This document shows positions 1 to 6,105 of a DNA stretch of 6,239 nucleotides, piece by piece. The DNA comes from Flavobacteriales bacterium (GTDB lineage Bacteria > Bacteroidota > Bacteroidia > Flavobacteriales_E > Vicingaceae), in contig JAJCYN010000331.1 of assembly GCA_029262915.1 (NCBI GenBank), forward strand, positions 1 to 6,239, written 5' to 3'. Position numbers and translations under genes: made by a program. Numbering within the stretch: position 1 is the first letter of the stretch; every line of letters starts with the position of its first letter. The notes beneath the pieces were generated by a model. The model was not told the DNA's origin. It made no database searches and saw only the letters and a list, made by a program, of their open reading frames with translations.

Positions 1-718
1 TTAGTATAGAAGATCCACTAACCTCATCACCACCTTCTTTTGCCCAGCTCATAGCATCATTTATACCCAACCAATTCGTAAAAAAAGTAGCATTACTACT
101 AATTACATTATCAATGTACTCTACTCGATTACTTAACGTTCCCCAATTTAAAAACCTTCCAAAAGGACTAATGGGTTGTCCTGAAACACCATTCCAAGCT
201 AATCCTGGAGGAGCTGAACTCCCGAATAGAATATGATAAACCAACGCATCTTGGGGTTGATTTGGGCCTATTGAAACCACATTTCTAACATTCATTCCTC
301 CCACTCCTAAATTATTATATTTTACCGTATTATCCACCCAATTGGTAAACGAAGGGTCATAATTAATGGCCTGTGGATGATTGTTATTAATGTCAATATC
401 AAAGGCTTTAATTACTTCAATCTCCCCATCTATGTACTCAAGATGAAAATAACCAGAACCTACACCAATCACTGTAGGTTGAATAAAGTTAGTACCCATT
501 TGTTTTGCAATGATAGCAGGATAAGAATTATCTTGTTGACCTAATTCATTATGCAAACCTCCGTCTTGTAATCCTTGAGTGAAAGAATTTCCTACAGATA
601 TGTAGTTAGAGAAATTAGCTGTACCAGCAGATGTCTCAAATTCATCAAATTGTGTTTTAGTGCAAGATGAAAGCAGCGAAATGACGCAAACGGAAATGAA
701 AAATATTAAACTTTTCAT
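1..718 (-). CDS. SGNH/GDSL-type hydrolase lipoprotein, paralog of the 2907-4208 gene; C-terminus outside the window; possibly translated separately
   Basis: Counting from ATG 718, 239 residues are visible. Residues 1-18 are a lipoprotein signal peptide, with lipobox LSSC and C19 as the lipidated cysteine. SGNH block I is VGNSFTQG with nucleophile S45 (GNS rather than GDS), block II is NNLGVGG around 136-141, and block III is WLGIND with N220. The block V Asp/His pair lies beyond the left edge. The protein closely matches the gene at 4208-2907, sharing CTKTQFD, GQQDNSYP-type, EIEVIKAFD and SNATFFTNWLG segments, but has about 18 extra residues between blocks II and III. Such enzymes hydrolyse ester bonds of lipids or acylated sugars; the substrate here is unknown. 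The complete signal peptide and lipobox argue that this began as a separate gene, yet the frame is continuous with the upstream transporter. ATG 724, two codons earlier, is an equally possible start. Confidence 0.72.
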   Translation of the reverse strand, partial: MKSLIFFISVCVISLLSSCTKTQFDEFETSAGTANFSNYISVGNSFTQGLQDGGLHNELGQQDNSYPAIIAKQMGTNFIQPTVIGVGSGYFHLEYIDGEIEVIKAFDIDINNNHPQAINYDPSFTNWVDNTVKYNNLGVGGMNVRNVVSIGPNQPQDALVYHILFGSSAPPGLAWNGVSGQPISPFGRFLNWGTLSNRVEYIDNVISSNATFFTNWLGINDAMSWAKEGGDEVSGSSIL

Positions 719-2068
719 CTTCATTAAATCTACAGGACTTACTTCCTCTTTTTTAATTCCACCAAATTTAATATTCAACGCCAAACTATAAACATTAACC
801 TTTCTGTTAAATTTATATTTGAAATCACCCGTTTGAATTTTCTCTCCATTTTGCTGAATAAAATTTCCTTCTTCAAACCTAAATTGAGCCAAACTAGCAT
901 CATCTCGACTTGCACTTTGTCTAATGTAACCAAAATCAATAGAAACCATATCATTTACTTTATAGCCTAGTCCTCCTGTATAAGCTACCTGCGTTACACC
1001 TGGTAAATGCGGACTAATTAAGTTATCCTTCATTGGCGTATTATCTGCATAAAGGCCTGCTCTTACACTATATTTATTTTTATAGATAAAATCCAGCCCA
1101 AAACGATGTGTCAATACATCTTTCCAATCTTGAATTTGTTTTGAATCTGGAGAATCTGCGTTTTTAAAATCAAAGGCTAAAGTATCATAAGATGACCAAC
1201 CTGTTCGATTCAAATCATAAGCAAACTCTAACGACCATTTATCGGTAACTATGTGTTTAACACTTATACCGACCGTAAACACCGATGGTAAAGTAATTTT
1301 AGAACTAAACCCTGTAGTCTTTGGAAATTTATCCAGCAATGAAACGGGAATATCAGTAAATTCAGCTTCTCCATTCGCTAAATCAACAGCTATTTTCGAT
1401 CGATAATCTACTCCCAAAGCAAATTCTGTTCGATCCCCTTCCTCTTCTCCTAAGGTAAAAAATTGTGAGTAAATCCCTATGTTGTAACCAACACCATCTC
1501 CGCTACCCTCCAAACGAGCTTTGCCTTCTTCGGTTGTTACTGAACCAACGGGAACGGCTTTTTCAGTATTAAAATCACCATAACCGTAAACAAATCCAGC
1601 ACCTATACTTATTTTTTCATGCAGTTTATATGAAACCGTTGGCTGAAACATAAAAGTTTTAAGGGATATGTTTTGAATTATAAACCTCCCTTGCCATTCA
1701 TCTGCAAAAGAAGATGAAGAACCAAACTGATTGTTTACCAAAAAACCAAAATTCAATTTTTCATTTATTGTTCCAGCGTAATAAAAATGAAAAGGAGTTC
1801 CTACTCCCGATGTTTGATCAATGTTTGCCGTTTCAGGTGTTTGCAACGAAACATGTGCATCAATTACATTGATACCGAAAATAAAGTGATGTCCTTTTAA
1901 ATTTGACATCCCAGCTGGGTTAAAAAATACGGAACTCGCATCCGAAGCAACCCCCGTAAAAGCCCCTCCCATTCCAATAGCTTTCAACCCTTGCACATTT
2001 AGTTGAAATCCCCCAGCAAAAGTAATCAGCGGAACAATTAACAATATAAATACTAATACTCTTTTCAT
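1..2068 (-). CDS. FadL/OmpP1-type outer-membrane transporter, reading in frame into an SGNH lipoprotein (partial at left edge)
   Basis: This frame is open for 689 codons with no stop, from ATG 2068 to the window edge. An in-frame TAA at 2087-2089 lies upstream, so 2068 is the likely start. Residues 1-18 form a signal peptide (MKRVLVFILLIVPLITFA). Residues 19-54 resemble the FadL N-terminal plug (GGFQLNVQG, then NPAGM at 50-54), and residues 60-435 look like alternating beta strands, with the typical late segment LPSVFTVGISVKH and WS near 291. Strand VYSLALNIKF ends at F435, where a normal barrel would stop. FadL-family proteins pass long-chain fatty acids or other hydrophobic compounds through the outer membrane. 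Here a short linker (436-448) leads straight into a lipoprotein beginning at Met449 or Met451. The gene starts 14 nt after the T9SS-protein gene, which suggests one operon. The FadL assignment is firm; whether one fused protein or two proteins are made is open. Confidence 0.85.
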   Translation of the reverse strand, partial: MKRVLVFILLIVPLITFAGGFQLNVQGLKAIGMGGAFTGVASDASSVFFNPAGMSNLKGHHFIFGINVIDAHVSLQTPETANIDQTSGVGTPFHFYYAGTINEKLNFGFLVNNQFGSSSSFADEWQGRFIIQNISLKTFMFQPTVSYKLHEKISIGAGFVYGYGDFNTEKAVPVGSVTTEEGKARLEGSGDGVGYNIGIYSQFFTLGEEEGDRTEFALGVDYRSKIAVDLANGEAEFTDIPVSLLDKFPKTTGFSSKITLPSVFTVGISVKHIVTDKWSLEFAYDLNRTGWSSYDTLAFDFKNADSPDSKQIQDWKDVLTHRFGLDFIYKNKYSVRAGLYADNTPMKDNLISPHLPGVTQVAYTGGLGYKVNDMVSIDFGYIRQSASRDDASLAQFRFEEGNFIQQNGEKIQTGDFKYKFNRKVNVYSLALNIKFGGIKKEEVSPVDLMKMKSLIFFISVCVISLLSSCTKTQFDEFETSAGTANFSNYISVGNSFTQGLQDGGLHNELGQQDNSYPAIIAKQMGTNFIQPTVIGVGSGYFHLEYIDGEIEVIKAFDIDINNNHPQAINYDPSFTNWVDNTVKYNNLGVGGMNVRNVVSIGPNQPQDALVYHILFGSSAPPGLAWNGVSGQPISPFGRFLNWGTLSNRVEYIDNVISSNATFFTNWLGINDAMSWAKEGGDEVSGSSIL
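719..760 (-). other. Junction between transporter and lipoprotein: missing stop codon and A6 tract
   Basis: Read on the minus strand, this stretch joins the end of the barrel (after NIKF) to the lipoprotein start, encoding GIKKEEVSPVDLMK with no stop. An A6 run lies at 754-749. If it were A5, the frame would read IKKRK and then stop at the TAA at 741-739, 14 nt before ATG 724 and 20 nt before ATG 718. That spacing resembles the 14-nt gap ahead of the transporter gene. There is no Shine-Dalgarno sequence at a normal distance; the purine-rich GAGGAAG lies about 18 nt before ATG 724. Confidence 0.6.
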
Positions 2069-2082
2069 TCTCGTAATTTCAA

Positions 2083-2853
2083 TTATTTATTCACAATAAA
2101 CCTTTTGGTTATTGTTTGGTTCGAATAGCTTAAACTATAAAAATATACCCCATTAGAAAAATCAGCAGCGTTTAACGAGTATCTATTTGCTCCCTTAGCG
2201 GCTTGAATTGTTTCCGTTTTAGTTATTTTCCCTAACACATTATAAATGCTTATACTCACCGTATTTAGCTCTGGTAGATAAAACTCAATATTAGATGAAT
2301 TGTTAAAGGGATTTGGTATATTTTGTTTTACCTGAAATTCATTTCTTGAGAAATCATTAATTCCTGTTGCGGAAACAATTTCTATTTGATAATAGTCAAC
2401 TACAAACGGTTGAGAAGTTGGAACACCGGCTACCTGTCCCCATGAATCACCTCCAACATAAATGGGATATATCCCTTCATCTCCAGGAGCAGCAGTTCCA
2501 GTAATTAACATACAGCTTGAGGTACCTCCAAAAAAGTAAAAAGGCAAACTTGTTTCATTTTCAGAAACAATCGTAAATCCATTTGGTAATCCTGAAACCG
2601 AATCAACAACTACACTATCGATTGGAACTATAGTACAGGGTAAAGGAAGAGGTAGAACTTGTACACAAGTATCAACTGGGGTTATAGCAGTTATTGTTTC
2701 CGAATAAGGAATACCAACTACAGCTACAGCAAGTCCCGTTGCACTATCAGGATATACACCAGGAGCAGTAAATGCTCCATTTGGTGTGCAATTTTGACTA
2801 AAAGCAAAACTCATTGTTAAGCATGCAATTAAAGAAAGTAACAATTTTTTCAT
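2083..2853 (-). CDS. Small secreted protein with T9SS type A C-terminal sorting domain
   Basis: The protein has 256 residues. Residues 1-19 are a Sec signal peptide (MKKLLLSLIACLTMSFAFS), so it enters the periplasm by Sec. Residues about 173-256 form a type IX secretion sorting domain: QNIPNPFNNSSNIEFYLP, then ISIYNVLGK, then DFSNGVYFYSL and a basic KRFIVNK end. Known domains of this type send cargo across the outer membrane and are cleaved or attached to the surface. The middle (about 20-162) contains YPDSATGL, a GLPNGF turn and a FGGTSSCMLITGT segment, resembling Ig-like or cadherin-like beta-sandwich repeats of Bacteroidota surface proteins. Four cysteines (22, 63, 73, 114) could form disulfides. 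No catalytic motif is visible, so a binding or structural role is more likely than an enzyme. It lies 53 nt after the first lipoprotein gene and 14 nt before the transporter gene, consistent with one operon. Confidence 0.88.
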   Translation of the reverse strand: MKKLLLSLIACLTMSFAFSQNCTPNGAFTAPGVYPDSATGLAVAVVGIPYSETITAITPVDTCVQVLPLPLPCTIVPIDSVVVDSVSGLPNGFTIVSENETSLPFYFFGGTSSCMLITGTAAPGDEGIYPIYVGGDSWGQVAGVPTSQPFVVDYYQIEIVSATGINDFSRNEFQVKQNIPNPFNNSSNIEFYLPELNTVSISIYNVLGKITKTETIQAAKGANRYSLNAADFSNGVYFYSLSYSNQTITKRFIVNK

Positions 2854-2906
2854 ATTATTTATTTTTAAAAATTTATATCTTATTTTTAGTTAATTCTCTT
2901 TTATAG

Positions 2907-4208
2907 TTAGGGAAAAGTAATTCCCCTGTAGTTCCCAACAACAACAGTTGGAATATTCGACCCATAAAACTCATTTATAACTCGAATAAATTCATTTGCA
3001 ATAGTGGCGTATCCCCTACCATTAGGATGTACTCCATCTAAAGAAAATAATCCTCCTTCAATATACTTTGGAGTAAAGTCCACACCATCAAAACTCAATC
3101 CCGTATTGGTTAATGTTTTCATAAACAGATTCATATTGGCTACGGCAAATCCATGTTGTGCTGCTAATGATTTTATTGCCAAATTAATTTCATTTGTTCT
3201 TGTCTGAACAATTAATATTTCTGCCTTATCTAAAACCACAGTATGTGGCAAGGGTTTTGACTGTATTTTGCCTAAACCATTTGCCAATTCGTCAGACGCT
3301 GTAAGCAATAATAAATCATCTTCATCCGCCAAACGTACAACAGTAGTATCTGCTCCCTCCCTGATCCAAACGTCATCGTCAACAGCATCTAATGTAACTG
3401 TATTGAAAAAAGGAATAGATGTTACATCCGGCAAAGTGGCACAAACTCCTTGAGCGCCCATATTTGAAAAGACGGTTAAAACTGAATCATACTTGTCTCT
3501 AAACTCAATTAAATCAGACAATTCAGTCAATTTTAATCCTGGAACAGCGGTAACATCATCATCATCTCCACCTTCCGTAGACCAGCCGAGAATATCATTA
3601 TTCCCTAACCAATTAGTGAAAAATGTTGCGTTACTTTTCTTAATGTGATCTAAATAAGTAATTGGAGTAACAGCATCGCCAAAATTTAAAAACCGTCCAT
3701 TTGCGTTAAATTGAGTCTGAAGCAAGTTAAAATTAATGGTAGTATTCTTCCCTCCTGATAAACAATTAACCAATTTGATACCAGATACACCCAAATTATT
3801 ATATTTTATGGTAGTATCTCCCCAATTAATCCAAGAAGGATCAGAACCTATTGCCGTAGGATGATTTGTTGTAAGGTTTGGATCAAATGCTTTTATTACC
3901 TCTATTTCACCACCGATGTATTCTAAATGCATATACCCCGCTCCACTACCAGTAATAGTTGGTTGTATAAAATTTAAACTTGGTGTTGCTAATTTCATTT
4001 GCCCTGCAATAATTGAGGGATAAGAATTATCTTGTTGCTCCCTTTCATTGTGAACTCCACCATCCTGATAACCTTGAGTTAACGAATTGCCAACAGCTAC
4101 ATAATTAGAAAAATCTGCTTCTCCAGAAGACGTTTCGTAATCATCAAACTGTGTTTTTGTACAAGAAAAAACAATTATAGTTAAAAATAATAAACTAAAT
4201 ATTTTCAT
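2907..4208 (-). CDS. SGNH/GDSL-type hydrolase lipoprotein (complete)
   Basis: This is a 433-residue lipoprotein. Residues 1-15 are the signal peptide and C16 (VFSC) is the likely lipidated cysteine. All four SGNH blocks are visible: block I VGNSLTQG with nucleophile S42, block II NNLGVSG (G140/G143), block III LGNND with N204, and block V LDGVHPNGRGY with D391 and H394. The nucleophile motif is GNS where most relatives have GDS. Family members are esterases, lipases or acetyl-hydrolases acting on lipids or carbohydrates; the lipid anchor would place this one on an outer or inner membrane, probably the outer. The section between blocks III and V holds acidic clusters (GGDDDD at 213-218, DDD at 277-279, DEDD at 295-298) that might bind a metal ion. 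It is the first gene of the minus-strand cluster and has a paralog three genes on. The start is set by the signal peptide; the specific substrate cannot be told. Confidence 0.9.
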   Translation of the reverse strand: MKIFSLLFLTIIVFSCTKTQFDDYETSSGEADFSNYVAVGNSLTQGYQDGGVHNEREQQDNSYPSIIAGQMKLATPSLNFIQPTITGSGAGYMHLEYIGGEIEVIKAFDPNLTTNHPTAIGSDPSWINWGDTTIKYNNLGVSGIKLVNCLSGGKNTTINFNLLQTQFNANGRFLNFGDAVTPITYLDHIKKSNATFFTNWLGNNDILGWSTEGGDDDDVTAVPGLKLTELSDLIEFRDKYDSVLTVFSNMGAQGVCATLPDVTSIPFFNTVTLDAVDDDVWIREGADTTVVRLADEDDLLLLTASDELANGLGKIQSKPLPHTVVLDKAEILIVQTRTNEINLAIKSLAAQHGFAVANMNLFMKTLTNTGLSFDGVDFTPKYIEGGLFSLDGVHPNGRGYATIANEFIRVINEFYGSNIPTVVVGNYRGITFP

Positions 4209-4222
4209 TTAACAATAGTTAA
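4209..4222. repeat. Short inverted repeat directly upstream of the first SGNH lipoprotein start
   Basis: TTAAC and GTTAA arms of 5 nt flank a 4-nt loop and abut the ATG at 4208. In the lipoprotein mRNA it could form a weak A/U hairpin next to the start codon. It is short and AT-rich, so chance is a real alternative. Confidence 0.25.
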
Positions 4223-4313
4223 TTTGTTTTTATGATGCGAATTTAATTAAATATTTTTAGGTTTATGTATTCATTAAATTATACTTTACTTCAATATTAT
4301 TTTTTAAATTTTA

Positions 4314-4321
4314 TAACTTTG
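4314..4321 (+). promoter_or_regulatory. Putative Bacteroidota promoter -7 element for the nucleoside phosphorylase gene
   Basis: TAACTTTG matches the Bacteroidota consensus TAnnTTTG exactly and ends 18 nt before ATG 4340. This would place the transcription start near 4326 and give a leader of roughly a dozen bases. No convincing -33 TTG element is seen at the usual spacing. No matching element was recognised for the divergent minus-strand cluster in the same 131-bp gap. Confidence 0.5.
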
Positions 4322-4336
4322 GAATCTTAAAAGTTA
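4314..4336. repeat. Perfect 7-bp inverted repeat overlapping the phosphorylase promoter
   Basis: TAACTTT (4314-4320) and AAAGTTA (4330-4336) are exact reverse complements separated by 9 bp. The left arm coincides with the putative -7 element and the right arm ends 3 nt before the ATG. It could be a repressor operator or a leader hairpin; which one cannot be told from sequence. Confidence 0.4.
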
Positions 4337-4339
4337 CTT

Positions 4340-5212
4340 ATGAGTAAAATAGCTGCATCTGAATTAATATTAAATGATGATAATAGTGTTTATCATCTAA
4401 GATTACACCCGCATCAAATAGCTAAAGATATTATTGTAGTTGGAGATCCTGGTAGAGTTGAAATTATTTCAAATTACTTTGATAGCATTGAACATAAAGT
4501 TGCTAATCGAGAAATTTTAACCCATACTGGAATCATGAATGGAAAACGGTTAACCGTAATGTCAACTGGAATGGGAACTGATAACATCGATATTGTATTG
4601 AACGAATTGGATGCTTTGGTTAACATTGATTTAGAAAACAGAACTATAAAAAAAGAGCATGCTGCTTTAAATATTGTTAGAATTGGAACATCTGGTGCAC
4701 TCCAAGAGGAGATTCCAGTAGATTCTTTTTTAATTTCTGAATTCGGACTTGGATTAGACGGCTTGATGAACTATTACCAATTTGAACAAACAACTGAAGA
4801 AATTGAATTACTTCGACAGTTTTATGAGCAGACTAATTACCGAAAAGAATTTGCTCAACCTTATTTTGTAAAGGGTTCTCCTGTGCTATTTGACAGGCTA
4901 AAAGGCGGCTGTATTTCAGGAATTACAGCAACAGCAGGAGGGTTTTATGGCCCTCAAGGCAGAATTCTTAGAATTCCACTAAAAGAAACTCAACTCAATG
5001 AAAAACTAAGAGATTTTAATCACAATAATTATCGTATTACTAACTTTGAAATGGAAACCTCTGCTTTATATGGTTTATCGAGAGTTTTAGGACATAATGC
5101 ATGTACAGTTTGTGCTATAATTGCTAATCGTTTTTCTGGTACTGGAAGCAATAATTACAAGCTTGCCGTACAGAAACTAATAGAGCAAACCTTGCAGCAG
5201 TTAACACAATAA
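4340..5212 (+). CDS. Nucleoside phosphorylase, probably uridine phosphorylase-like (NP-I family)
   Basis: This 290-residue protein belongs to the PNP/UDP phosphorylase family, which cleaves nucleosides with phosphate to give ribose-1-phosphate and free base in cytoplasmic salvage. Phosphate-binding motifs are GDPGR at 35-39 and RIGTSG at 114-119, with STGMGTDN around 75-82. The ribose-binding EMETS lies at 237-241 in NFEMETSALYGL, followed by IIANR at 260-264. FYGPQGR at 202-208 places Gln206 and Arg208 in the same Q-x-R spacing as the uracil-binding pair of E. coli uridine phosphorylase (FYPGQER), which favours a pyrimidine substrate over purines. The length is slightly above that of E. coli Udp, with an added segment at about 95-110. 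The start lacks a Shine-Dalgarno sequence, normal for this phylum. It is divergent from the lipoprotein cluster and has its own putative promoter. The family is certain; base preference is an inference from the Q-x-R pair. Confidence 0.9.
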   Translation: MSKIAASELILNDDNSVYHLRLHPHQIAKDIIVVGDPGRVEIISNYFDSIEHKVANREILTHTGIMNGKRLTVMSTGMGTDNIDIVLNELDALVNIDLENRTIKKEHAALNIVRIGTSGALQEEIPVDSFLISEFGLGLDGLMNYYQFEQTTEEIELLRQFYEQTNYRKEFAQPYFVKGSPVLFDRLKGGCISGITATAGGFYGPQGRILRIPLKETQLNEKLRDFNHNNYRITNFEMETSALYGLSRVLGHNACTVCAIIANRFSGTGSNNYKLAVQKLIEQTLQQLTQ

Positions 5213-5259
5213 CGTTAATAAGTCCGCTTTCTTACAAAACCTTTAATGTGTTTCTAACG

Positions 5260-5267
5260 TATATTTG
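5260..5267 (+). promoter_or_regulatory. Putative -7 promoter element immediately upstream of the transglutaminase-like gene
   Basis: TATATTTG matches the TAnnTTTG consensus exactly and ends only 4 nt before the ATG at 5272. If it is used, transcription would begin at or next to the start codon and yield a leaderless mRNA. No clear -33 element is visible. Alternatively the gene is read through from the phosphorylase gene, whose stop lies 59 nt upstream with no terminator between them. Confidence 0.35.
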
Positions 5268-5271
5268 ATAT

Positions 5272-6105
5272 ATGTCAAACACAGAATTGCAAGCACTAAT
5301 TAGTCTTTTAGATGATCCTGACGCTAAAATATTTGATGAAATTAGCGATAAATTAATTTCTTTTGGTGATGACGTTATCCCCCACTTAGAAAGTGCTTGG
5401 GAAAATTCTTTTGATCATCTGCTCCAAGAAAGGATAGAAAACATCATACACCATCTTCAGTTTGACAACATCAAAATAGAATTAACTAATTGGAAAAAAT
5501 CTGAAAGAGATTTAATTGATGGTGCTCTTATTATTGCTAAATATCAATACCCTGATATAGAAGAAATAAAAATACGAGATTACATTAAACAAGTAACCCA
5601 AGATGTTTGGTTAGAATTAAATGATAATTTAACTGCCCTGGAGAAAGTTAAAGTATTGAATAGAATTATTTTTGATGTACACGGTTTTTATGGAAACACC
5701 AAAAACATTAATTCACCAAAGAACTCATATCTCAATAATGTAATTGAAACCAAAAAAGGAAACCCCATTACTTTAGGTATCGTTTATATAGCTATCTGCA
5801 ATAAATTGAAGATACCTATGTATGGTGTAGATGTTCCAGCTCATTTTATATTGGCTTATACTGAAGAAAAAGAAAACGCATTATTTTACTTAAATGTATT
5901 TAATAAAGGTGCCGTTTTTAGCAACCATGATATTGATAAATTTTTAGAACAGCTAAAAATAGAACCGAAAAAAGAATATTACACTCCTTGTAGTAATCTA
6001 ACCATCATTAGAAGATTAATTCAACATTTAATTTATACTTACGACAATTTAGGTTATGTTGAAAAGAAAGAAGAGTTGGAAGAGCTCTACAGTTTATTGA
6101 AATAA
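5272..6105 (+). CDS. Transglutaminase-like protein of the SirB1/YchA type
   Basis: This 277-residue soluble protein has no signal peptide. The N-terminal part (about 1-60, SLLDDPDAKIFDEI then IPHLESAWE) is a helical, HEAT-like region seen in Bacteroidota relatives. Residues about 75-215 match the SirB1-type transglutaminase-like core: FYGNTKN at 139-145, NSYLNNVIETKKGNPITLGI at 151-170, then IPMYGVDVPAHF at 181-192 with His191 in the position of the conserved histidine. Cys176 lies close before it, but a working Cys-His-Asp triad cannot be confirmed. The molecular role of this family is not well established. The C-terminus (about 225-277) is helical and charged. The start fits the family's usual N-terminus. 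Its end overlaps the incoming shikimate kinase gene by 12 nt on the opposite strand. Confidence 0.85.
   Translation: MSNTELQALISLLDDPDAKIFDEISDKLISFGDDVIPHLESAWENSFDHLLQERIENIIHHLQFDNIKIELTNWKKSERDLIDGALIIAKYQYPDIEEIKIRDYIKQVTQDVWLELNDNLTALEKVKVLNRIIFDVHGFYGNTKNINSPKNSYLNNVIETKKGNPITLGIVYIAICNKLKIPMYGVDVPAHFILAYTEEKENALFYLNVFNKGAVFSNHDIDKFLEQLKIEPKKEYYTPCSNLTIIRRLIQHLIYTYDNLGYVEKKEELEELYSLLK

Noticed and set aside
2854..2906. Terminator or promoter in the 53-bp gap between the first lipoprotein and T9SS-protein genes
   Set aside because: It holds an A/T-only palindrome (ATTTTTAAAAAT) without a GC stem and no TAnnTTTG match; read-through in one operon is the simpler view.
3004..3453. Two plus-strand open frames (3004-3207 and 3268-3453) that could be short genes
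   Set aside because: They lie wholly inside the SGNH lipoprotein gene on the other strand, show no recognisable domain, and the minus-strand frame there carries conserved catalytic and structural segments.
4241..4252. 12-bp palindrome ATTTAATTAAAT in the divergent intergenic region as an operator
   Set aside because: Made only of A and T in a very AT-rich spacer; such palindromes are expected by chance and nothing else supports binding.
4209..4339. A promoter for the minus-strand lipoprotein cluster
   Set aside because: Reading the reverse strand gave only imperfect matches to TAnnTTTG (for example around TAACTATTG, which has one base too many), so none is reported, although a promoter must exist there or upstream.
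5201..5260. Inverted repeats after the phosphorylase gene (TTAAC/GTTAA around its stop; ACGTTA at 5212-5217 with TAACGT at 5255-5260) as a terminator
   Set aside because: The arms are 5-6 bp, AT-rich, and not followed by a T run; the second pair is nearly 40 nt apart. Chance explains them.
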